Source of the DNA: Bacteroidia bacterium | Lineage (GTDB): Bacteria > Bacteroidota > Bacteroidia > NS11-12g > UBA9320 | Length of the DNA: 9,587 nt | Assembly (NCBI GenBank): GCA_013042025.1 | Contig: JABDQY010000163.1 | Span: forward strand, 1 to 9,587 | Reading direction: 5' to 3' | Shown here: positions 1 through 6,329 of the stretch, piece by piece | Layout: the number at the start of each line of letters is the position of its first letter | Numbering within the stretch: the first letter of the stretch is position 1 | The notes under the pieces: model-generated | Database searches by the model: none | The model's input: only the letters and a program-made list of their open reading frames with translations | Told to the model about the DNA's origin: nothing | Program-made: the position numbers and the translations under genes

Positions 1-790
1 GTATTAGGGTTTGAATCATAACTGGTATGATAGCGATTGTAAGTCCATAAACTGCAAGTTTTAGGCCTGTACTCTTGCTTCTTCTTATGTGAAAGAAAAC
101 AATTAGCAAGAATCCAACTAAACTTGATCTAGATTTAGTGAGTACCAATGCCCAAAGAATTATTGCAACCTTAAGAATAGTCCAAAACTTCTTTGGTTTA
201 CGATATAAATCAAAGATTAAACAGGAAAGCCCTAGTCCTGTTAGCATTCCTAACTCGTTTGGATTCATAATATAGCCTCCTAATCTGAAGTCAGTTCCTC
301 CTTCTACTGCTCTAAAGAATGTATCTTGATCTATGTACATTCCTATAATAAAGATCATAATCAATCCAAAAACCGTATTCCCCATGATGTTATAAAACCG
401 TATTGGATGTCCGGGGAAATATTCATCAAGGAGCATAAAGCATTTCATAAAGTAGAATGCAAAAACAAAGCTCTCAAGAGTCATTACCCATTGCAATGAA
501 CTGTAACCGGGGTCTGTGCTCCACATAATAGATGCCAGCCCCAATAATAAGTAACTTACATACAAGATTGGAGCCCATACATGGTTCCATTTAAATGAAC
601 TAATGGCACCATAATTCACAATCTTTTGGTGTACAAAATAGATAGCCACAGTCATCCCTATTCGAGTAAATACTTTAATTACTCGTGTTATAGCAACATT
701 TTCACTCCAAGTGAAAAACCCTGCTACCATCGTAAAGAGTATAAGAAGAAGTAGTGTATCTATTTGTTTTAGAAATTTGTTGTGATTCAC
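1..790 (-). CDS. O-antigen polymerase/ligase-family membrane protein (Wzy-like), 3' end outside window
   Basis: The first 263 codons of a polytopic membrane protein run off the left edge without a stop. It would polymerise flipped repeat units on the periplasmic face (Wzy) or, less likely here, ligate them (WaaL). Hydrophobic segments lie at about 10-27, 44-60, 71-89, 100-120, 136-152, 175-194, 203-217, 223-235 and 243-262. Signatures of the Wzy_C/O-antigen ligase family are visible: ASIMWSTDP (86-94), the loop DFRLGGYIMNPNELGML (167-183) with Arg169, Asn176, Pro177, Asn178 and Glu179, and LTKSRSSLVGFLL (217-229) with the TKSR turn. The start is GTG at 790, overlapping the acyltransferase TGA by two bases (GTGA). 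The first in-frame ATG is codon 21, inside the first hydrophobic helix, so GTG is better. The gene fits a Wzx/Wzy pathway with the upstream flippase and co-polymerase. Confidence 0.88.
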   Translation of the reverse strand, partial: MNHNKFLKQIDTLLLLILFTMVAGFFTWSENVAITRVIKVFTRIGMTVAIYFVHQKIVNYGAISSFKWNHVWAPILYVSYLLLGLASIMWSTDPGYSSLQWVMTLESFVFAFYFMKCFMLLDEYFPGHPIRFYNIMGNTVFGLIMIFIIGMYIDQDTFFRAVEGGTDFRLGGYIMNPNELGMLTGLGLSCLIFDLYRKPKKFWTILKVAIILWALVLTKSRSSLVGFLLIVFFHIRRSKSTGLKLAVYGLTIAIIPVMIQTLI

Positions 791-1479
791 CCTATTCTTG
801 TTTTGAGAAGTTTAGCAGGAACACCCCCAATAATAGAATTGGCAGGAAATGAAGAGGTTACAACTGCTCCAGCTGCTATGATACTCCCTTCACCAATGCT
901 TACTCCATCAAGTATTGTTACTTTGCTACCTATCCAGCAATTTGGAGCTATTTTTATTCCTTTTCTATTTACTCCTTGAAGTCTAATGAGTGTTTCAATT
1001 TCTCTGTAATTATGATTTTCAGGATGACAACTCAAATATTGACCGATTATACAATTTCTTCCTATATCTAGCCCGCCAGCTCCACCTAGATAAGCAAACT
1101 CTCCGATTCCTACATTATCTCCTATTGTAATACCTTTCCCAATATCATTTAAAGATGTGCTCACCATTACCAAACTATGTGAACCAATTCCTACATTATT
1201 TCCTAGTTTAATCCCTTCTTTACCCAATCCACTTAGGGTAACGTTATTACCTAGTTTTAAAAATTTCCCGAAGGTTATTCTCCCTGCACTTATGAACTTT
1301 ACGTTTTTACCTCTTAGCATATACTTCGGTAGCTTTAGCTTTAGTAGAATTAAAAGGCCTCTTAGCATTGCAATGGATTGATTACTAATGAACTCTAAGA
1401 GTATTCTGTTATTTACTGCTGAATCAAAAGTGAAGTTAGGATTTCTAAACCTTACGATATGTTGAATTGCTGTTTTCAC
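787..1479 (-). CDS. Hexapeptide-repeat (left-handed beta-helix) O-acyltransferase, WbbJ/CatB-like
   Basis: This protein of 230 residues is expected to trim acetyl (or another acyl) groups from acyl-CoA onto a sugar of the repeat unit in the cytoplasm. After a hydrophobic helical N-terminus (~1-55), imperfect hexapeptide repeats run from about 60 to 215: ITFGKF, VTLSGL, IKLGNNVGIGS, ITIGDNVGIGEF, LDIGRNCIIG, then IKIAPNCWIGSKVTILDGVSIG and IIAAGAVV. The catalytic-loop region CHPENHNYREIETL (151-164) supplies His152 and His156, one of which is the likely general base. The C-terminus FPANSIIGGVPAKLLKTR is the classic ending of this family. The start is GTG at 1479, sharing its first base with the TAG stop of the fusion gene. 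The next in-frame ATG (residue 38) would cut the N-terminal helix, so GTG is preferred. The acyl donor and target sugar are not visible from sequence. Confidence 0.92.
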   Translation of the reverse strand: MKTAIQHIVRFRNPNFTFDSAVNNRILLEFISNQSIAMLRGLLILLKLKLPKYMLRGKNVKFISAGRITFGKFLKLGNNVTLSGLGKEGIKLGNNVGIGSHSLVMVSTSLNDIGKGITIGDNVGIGEFAYLGGAGGLDIGRNCIIGQYLSCHPENHNYREIETLIRLQGVNRKGIKIAPNCWIGSKVTILDGVSIGEGSIIAAGAVVTSSFPANSIIGGVPAKLLKTRIG

Positions 1480-3899
1480 TATGCTGCTTTCTTTTTAAGC
1501 TTATCCATTATGGTATTTATCGTAGTATCAAGGTTTACATTGTTTATCGGAATATAAGCGTCTGTTTTACTCTTCTTATTAAGCTTCTTAAATAGCATCA
1601 AATACTTGTTAGTAAGAGTTGTTATAGTTTCCGCATTAAGTTCTTGTTTCCTTGCTAAAATGGTTTCAGCATCTGCATATAAAAAAATATTAAGATGAGG
1701 TTTCATTATTAGGTTATAACCCATTGTGGTTATCCAAGAGGGTAGATTTATATTACTCCTTCGGCTATCGCTTATGAAATCGAAATAGTATCTGTCATAT
1801 AAAACTACTTTACCTCTAAGAACATATTTTATGTATATGTAAAATTGTCCAACTACATAGTCTATGTAATAGTAACCAAATCGTAAAAATGATGAAATCC
1901 TGCTCTTGTTCTCCCCTTGTCTTGGTAGTGTAGAGGCCGCTTTTTGTTCAGCAGCATCTTTGCCCATTGTCCAAGCACTTAATATCGGAAGGAGGGAAGG
2001 TCTATGTCTTAGCACAACTACTGATTTTCGAAGTTGCTTGTCTATACGTTGTTTTGTTATTTCTATTAAGGTAGATTTACCTGCACCATCCACTCCGCTA
2101 AAGGTTATAATAAATCCATGTTGTCCAAGTACGTTTTTAATGGTGTCAGACACATAGTAAATAGAGTTCTTAATCAGCGATAATCCTTTGTTTACTTTCT
2201 TCTTTTTGAGCATTCCCTGAAGCGATTTTTGTATTGCGACAGGATTGGTGCTTTTGGCTAATTTTTCCATTTCAAGCTCAAAAGATTTACTTCTGTATTG
2301 AATAGGTGTTTGTGCTTTATTGAGAGCGTAAAAGTAATTGACATAATTTGCTTCAATTAAGCTAGATGGCTGTTTTACGCCAAATACATTGGAACAGGCA
2401 CTTTTGATTACTTGGTCAATGTCTTGAATGATTATGTTTTTTCTTCTTAATTGCCAAATACAATCTATACTAAGTAGTTCGGAGTTCTTTAAAACCAGCT
2501 CTATGTTCTTCATAAATGATAAGTTTTTGATACGGGCTTCATGTACTAAAGAATGATTTTTTAGGAACTTGGTTAATGCTTTTGCATCCTTTTTGGTTGT
2601 ACAAAGGTCTACATCACTTAAATAGCTTATTTGCTCTGGGATATAACCCTTAAATTTTAGAGCAGCGTACTTTCTATTCTGCATAAAATCAAATGTATCC
2701 ATTAAGACAAGCTTGCGTGATTCTATTGTTTCTTGTAACACAAAGCTGATTCCTTCATTCCAAGTTTGTAATAGCCAGTTTACTTGCACATGCCATTCAT
2801 CTTGATTACTATATATGTTTAGGTAGTATGCGGTATTTATAAGAAGGTATAGCTTAAGATATTTGAGTGTTTTCTCTTTATCTCCTTCAAAAAATGCAGG
2901 ACAAATCACGGCCATTATTTCTTTAACAATTGTTTTCCAAGAATCTTGGTTTACAAGTATTCCGTTTTGAATAACAAAGTGAAATGCATCATAACCTAAT
3001 GGCATTTTATCTTGAGCCATTTCTAAATCGTAAAGTGATATTTGATCATTTGATACATAGCAGTTCCAGGGAGTAAAATCACCATGAGCTATTGTTGTTT
3101 CAATTTTAAGATGTTCATCGAAGGAATTAATTAACCATTGTAACTTTCGTTTCAAAGCTTTTGGTAAACGTTGATCATTCTTCATATTTAGATTTTTATA
3201 GCTTTCCATTGCTTCCAAATACATCTTGGTAGTGCCTAATACCGTATTGTTTTTTGTCTTATGTGCTATTTCGATGAGTGCATTAATGTGAGATGTTTCT
3301 AAACGAAGTGAACGCTCTCCAGTGCTTACATCACTTATTTGAATGTGATTTTTTGTACTTGAAAGAAGTTGAGGAAGAATGGAGTAGCTAAAGTTAAAAT
3401 CGGTCAATTTCTCAATTGTCCGCGTTTCGTTTTTTAGCATTTGACGTGTTTTTACTCCATATGCTATTTTAGTAAATGTTGTCTTGTCAGAAAAGTTTGA
3501 AGCCGTTAGAATTAATTTTCTATTTGGCCCTTTAGTTCCAGTGAATAAAGCCCATTCCTGAGTGCTGTCAATATTGTATTCTACTGGGAAAAAGTCAAAA
3601 TTTGCAGTAGCTTTCTTTACAAACAAATGCTGCAACCTAACTAAGAATAAAATCCTTACACATACTGCGAACATCTTAGATTTCATTGAAGCAGTAGTAT
3701 AAAATCTTAAGAAGAGGGGCTTCTTGTTTTCTGAAGGCCATACCCACCTAATAGTTCGATCTTCATTGCATAAGTAATAAAATGTTTTCTTTTCAGTATG
3801 GTCGGTGCTAATAGCATCAATCCAAGTTTGTACTGAGTCTTGTTTTTTATTCATCATTTGTAGTAGATTAATAGTTCTTTCTTTGAAACTATACTTCAA
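1479..3899 (-). CDS. Fusion protein: APH/choline-kinase-like + nucleotidyltransferase-like + thymidylate-kinase-like domains
   Basis: This is a predicted cytoplasmic protein of 806 residues with three enzyme-like parts. Residues ~125-390 look like an aminoglycoside/choline phosphotransferase: candidate ATP-site Lys144 and Glu158, the Brenner motif AHGDFTPWN (271-279; His272, Asp274, Asn279) and the metal-binding LYDLE (289-293; Asp291). Residues ~400-500 resemble a polymerase-beta-type nucleotidyltransferase, with LSDVDL (Asp429, Asp431) and a later SIDCIW (Asp479). Residues ~594-800 are a thymidylate-kinase-like P-loop domain with Walker A SGVDGAGKST (601-610) and LYDRYYF (700-706). Catalytic motifs of the two kinase-like parts look intact. 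Residues 1-120 match no family I know. The start is uncertain: TTG at 3899 gives the longest frame, with an in-frame stop 12-15 bases upstream; ATG at 3857 would remove 14 residues. Its last base is the first base of the acyltransferase GTG. The substrate is unknown; a sugar or its substituent is plausible from context. It is unlikely to be the housekeeping dTMP kinase. Confidence 0.85.
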   Translation of the reverse strand: MKYSFKERTINLLQMMNKKQDSVQTWIDAISTDHTEKKTFYYLCNEDRTIRWVWPSENKKPLFLRFYTTASMKSKMFAVCVRILFLVRLQHLFVKKATANFDFFPVEYNIDSTQEWALFTGTKGPNRKLILTASNFSDKTTFTKIAYGVKTRQMLKNETRTIEKLTDFNFSYSILPQLLSSTKNHIQISDVSTGERSLRLETSHINALIEIAHKTKNNTVLGTTKMYLEAMESYKNLNMKNDQRLPKALKRKLQWLINSFDEHLKIETTIAHGDFTPWNCYVSNDQISLYDLEMAQDKMPLGYDAFHFVIQNGILVNQDSWKTIVKEIMAVICPAFFEGDKEKTLKYLKLYLLINTAYYLNIYSNQDEWHVQVNWLLQTWNEGISFVLQETIESRKLVLMDTFDFMQNRKYAALKFKGYIPEQISYLSDVDLCTTKKDAKALTKFLKNHSLVHEARIKNLSFMKNIELVLKNSELLSIDCIWQLRRKNIIIQDIDQVIKSACSNVFGVKQPSSLIEANYVNYFYALNKAQTPIQYRSKSFELEMEKLAKSTNPVAIQKSLQGMLKKKKVNKGLSLIKNSIYYVSDTIKNVLGQHGFIITFSGVDGAGKSTLIEITKQRIDKQLRKSVVVLRHRPSLLPILSAWTMGKDAAEQKAASTLPRQGENKSRISSFLRFGYYYIDYVVGQFYIYIKYVLRGKVVLYDRYYFDFISDSRRSNINLPSWITTMGYNLIMKPHLNIFLYADAETILARKQELNAETITTLTNKYLMLFKKLNKKSKTDAYIPINNVNLDTTINTIMDKLKKKAA

Positions 3900-3990
3900 A
3901 TATGATATGTATTATCACTTCAAGTGCCAAAGAAAAGGTGGTGGGATATCAGCGGTCGGTGAATGGTATGATTGAAAGGATGAGTGGATA
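3900..3990. other. 91-bp gap between GT4 and fusion genes, possible internal promoter
   Basis: This is the only gap longer than about 30 bp in an otherwise overlapping gene string. On the minus strand, CATATTTG (3904-3897) differs by one base from the Bacteroidota -7 element TAnnTTTG. Possible TTG-type -33 elements lie 16 or 23 bases upstream, off the usual 19-21 spacing. A perfect short palindrome CACTTCAAGTG sits at 3916-3926. No hairpin followed by a T-run was found, so there is no evident terminator. If the promoter is real, it overlaps the TTG start proposed at 3899 and would favour the ATG at 3857. This is weak evidence. Confidence 0.25.
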
Positions 3991-5091
3991 TTAGTTGTAT
4001 AACCGATCAAAATGAACAACTAGCTTGTGCCAATTGAATTCTTGATTTAGCATTGTGTTAGTATTCGCAGCATACTTCGTCATATTATTTGCTTTCCAAG
4101 CAAGGTATAATTCCTCCATTGCTGTGGTTAAATCACTTACATTTTCATTTTTTATACATTTCCCTGCTTGGTGCTTTGACAAATAGGAGCCCACATTCGT
4201 AGCCTTGGTAACTATACTTGGTACTCCAAAACTTGCTGCTTCAAGCACGGCTGTTGGAAGTCCTTCATTTCTGCTTGGATGAGTGAATATGTCCATTTGC
4301 TTGATAAGTTCATCCTTTTCAGGACCAAACTTGCTTCCATAAAGAATCGTATCCTCTGAGATTTTTGCGTTCTTCAATAGAATCTTTAATTGAGGCATTT
4401 CATTGCTGTCACCTACAATCCAAAGTTTAGTCTTTTTATCTTTACTAAAATTTTTAAAGGCTGCAACAAGAAGGTCCAACCCTTTAGTATGGATGTCAAT
4501 TCGACCTACAAATCCAATTATAAACTGATTCTTAAATCTCTTTGTATATGGTTCATTAACAGGTCGTTCGAATCCATAGGGTAAGACAATCTGCTTGCTA
4601 TTAGGGTATATATTTTCTAATCCTTCTTTTTCACTAGCACCAATAGCATGGATCTTAAACATAGTGTTAAGCAAACTTTTTTCAATTAATTGGAAATAGA
4701 TCTTTTTGGTCCATTTGTTCGTTTCCATAGCAATGGTATTATATGCACCATGGGGAGTAAGAACTGATTTTTTGTTGTTTTTCTTTATGCATTTAGCTAC
4801 TGCCCAAAACGTAGGCACCCAACCACCGTGCAAGTGAAATGTAGTGTTTTTTGATTTTACAATTGCTTGTTTCAACTTAGAACTTATGGTAAACGGGTTC
4901 TTGCGTTTTTTGAAAAGTTTTGTTTCAAAATTTCTTACTCCATAATTGTGTGTAAGGTCATCTGAAATGCCCCAAATTTGCACACTCCTCCCACTAGCTG
5001 CTTGTCTGCTAGCTAATTGGTAAGCTACTTTATTAACGCCATTCATCCTCTCGGGATTGGCTTTGCCTAAGACTATATGTACTATTTCCAT
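3991..5091 (-). CDS. GT4-family glycosyltransferase
   Basis: This GT-B fold enzyme of 366 residues probably adds one sugar from a nucleotide donor to the lipid-linked repeat unit on the cytoplasmic face. The N-terminal Rossmann half carries a glycine-containing acceptor loop (PERMNGVNKVAYQLA, 13-27), FHLHGGWVP (85-93) and LTPHGAYN (111-118). The C-terminal half begins at GFVGRIDIHTKGLDLL (193-208), with the Arg197 and Lys203 positions that contact donor phosphates in GT4 enzymes. It continues with the EX7E motif, Glu276 and Glu284, in NEGLPTAVLEAASFG (275-289). All expected motifs are intact and the length is normal for the family. The start ATG overlaps the flippase by 10 bp. This is the only complete glycosyltransferase in the window, so other linkages must be made by enzymes encoded elsewhere. 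Donor and acceptor cannot be deduced. Confidence 0.93.
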   Translation of the reverse strand: MEIVHIVLGKANPERMNGVNKVAYQLASRQAASGRSVQIWGISDDLTHNYGVRNFETKLFKKRKNPFTISSKLKQAIVKSKNTTFHLHGGWVPTFWAVAKCIKKNNKKSVLTPHGAYNTIAMETNKWTKKIYFQLIEKSLLNTMFKIHAIGASEKEGLENIYPNSKQIVLPYGFERPVNEPYTKRFKNQFIIGFVGRIDIHTKGLDLLVAAFKNFSKDKKTKLWIVGDSNEMPQLKILLKNAKISEDTILYGSKFGPEKDELIKQMDIFTHPSRNEGLPTAVLEAASFGVPSIVTKATNVGSYLSKHQAGKCIKNENVSDLTTAMEELYLAWKANNMTKYAANTNTMLNQEFNWHKLVVHFDRLYN

Positions 5092-6329
5092 AATGTAAAT
5101 TGGTGTTGTGTTAATTTATATTGCCAATAGCTAATCATCAAAAGTTGATTGATAATTAATCCGGCAATAGCACCCGAAATATTAAAATTCTGAAGTAAAA
5201 AGTTAAACGTACATAAGCTAAATAAAAAGGAAATACAATAACCAATAAAGAATGTATTGTTTAAAGTGAGTATGCGAATAGGCAATCTTACAGAATAACC
5301 AATATATATGATTGCATAAAGAATTACCATACCTCGCACTACATTGTGATATTCGATGTACTGTTCACCTCCAAAGAGATAAATGGATTGTTTTGAAAAT
5401 AGAAATAACGGAACCAGAACAATAGCAAAAAGTAATCCTCCTTTTTGTGTGATAACACGCAAGTACTTTTTAGATTCAGATAGAGATTGGGAGAATAGTT
5501 GAGAAGCCTTTGGCAGTACATAATTTTCATATGTTTGTAATAGGAGATTTAAAACCCCAAACATGGATTGAACTAATCTAAACGCCCCTAAAGCAGCAAC
5601 TCCTAAGAACATTCCGGAAGTTACTACAAACAGATTGCTGCTCCACCATTGAAGTAATGATGAAACAAAAAGTAACGACCCTTCTTTTTTATGATATTGA
5701 TAATATTCGTTCTTAAAACAAAGGTTTGAGAACGAAAGTTTCATGAGAACCAAACCTGCTATTGAGGAAGTGATGTAGCTTATAATTAGCAAAACAATGG
5801 CAGCATTCAGTGTAAGTTGGTGAGTTACCCCTAACCCAATAATTCCAACTAACTGAATGCTGGCCATTAAACAATCTACTACAATTGTATTTTTTATTTC
5901 TTGACTAGCAAGAAATGATTTTCTTAAGAAGTCATGTAGCAACCATACACAATATAGCAACCCTACATGAATAAGATTTATACCTTCAATAAGTCTAATT
6001 TTAGGAAACCCTATGTAATTAATGAGCAATGGAAAAATTAAGAAGATTAGTCCGACGCTAAGTTGAAGTAATAATGTAAAACCTTTATAGTTTTTGTCTA
6101 TTACAAACTTGGAATGTGCTACCTGCATTGGTTGAATAATAAGTGCGTTACTCATGCTCATTGTTAAATATAAACCGAGTACCACATATGAAAAGGTTCC
6201 AAAATTTGTTATCCCAAGAAAACGAGCTAAGAGTGCTGTAACAATAAATGAGTTCCCGCTAAATATAGCTTGGTCAATAAGCACTAAGCCTTTTTCGCTT
6301 TTTACGTTGGATACTAAAAGTTTAAGCAT
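5082..6329 (-). CDS. Wzx-type polysaccharide flippase (MOP superfamily)
   Basis: This is an integral membrane protein of 415 residues with about 12 predicted membrane segments (roughly 22-40, 44-66, 84-103, 117-137, 145-167, 172-196, 218-240, 243-265, 296-312, 330-350, 357-378, 384-404). Short basic loops separate them, for example near RK(136-137) and KK(214-215). The N-terminal pattern LIDQAIFSGNSFIVTALLAR, followed by FLGITNFGTFSY, is typical of polysaccharide-synthesis flippases in the MATE/Polysacc_synt group. These move undecaprenyl-pyrophosphate-linked repeat units from the cytoplasmic to the periplasmic face. The ATG at 6329 lies inside the end of the Wzz-like gene (8-bp overlap), and the 3' end overlaps the GT4 gene by 10 bp, so translation is probably coupled. 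Substrate specificity cannot be read from the sequence. I leave the symbol blank because wzx naming here would be by function only. Confidence 0.9.
   Translation of the reverse strand: MLKLLVSNVKSEKGLVLIDQAIFSGNSFIVTALLARFLGITNFGTFSYVVLGLYLTMSMSNALIIQPMQVAHSKFVIDKNYKGFTLLLQLSVGLIFLIFPLLINYIGFPKIRLIEGINLIHVGLLYCVWLLHDFLRKSFLASQEIKNTIVVDCLMASIQLVGIIGLGVTHQLTLNAAIVLLIISYITSSIAGLVLMKLSFSNLCFKNEYYQYHKKEGSLLFVSSLLQWWSSNLFVVTSGMFLGVAALGAFRLVQSMFGVLNLLLQTYENYVLPKASQLFSQSLSESKKYLRVITQKGGLLFAIVLVPLFLFSKQSIYLFGGEQYIEYHNVVRGMVILYAIIYIGYSVRLPIRILTLNNTFFIGYCISFLFSLCTFNFLLQNFNISGAIAGLIINQLLMISYWQYKLTQHQFTLWK

Noticed and set aside
1500..2120. C-terminal domain of the fusion as the cell's housekeeping thymidylate kinase
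   Set aside because: It is fused to two other domains, lies in a polysaccharide locus and is divergent outside the Walker A and DR motifs. A separate essential tmk gene is expected elsewhere.
782..2157. Open frames on the plus strand at 782-979, 1157-1381 and 1906-2157
   Set aside because: They lie opposite strongly supported genes (acyltransferase and fusion), and their translations show no recognisable domain; they are shadows of the coding strand.
2730..3527. APH-like domain as an antibiotic-resistance enzyme
   Set aside because: The catalytic motif is shared by the whole choline/aminoglycoside kinase superfamily. The fusion and the locus point to biosynthesis, and nothing suggests a resistance cassette or mobile element.
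3900..4010. Rho-independent terminator after the GT4 gene
   Set aside because: Only a weak five-base pairing (TCGGT with ACCGA) about 45 bases apart can be drawn, without a T-run.
4390..5530. Open frames at 4390-4584 (plus) and 5339-5530 (minus, other frame)
   Set aside because: Both fall inside the GT4 and flippase genes, whose own frames carry family motifs throughout.
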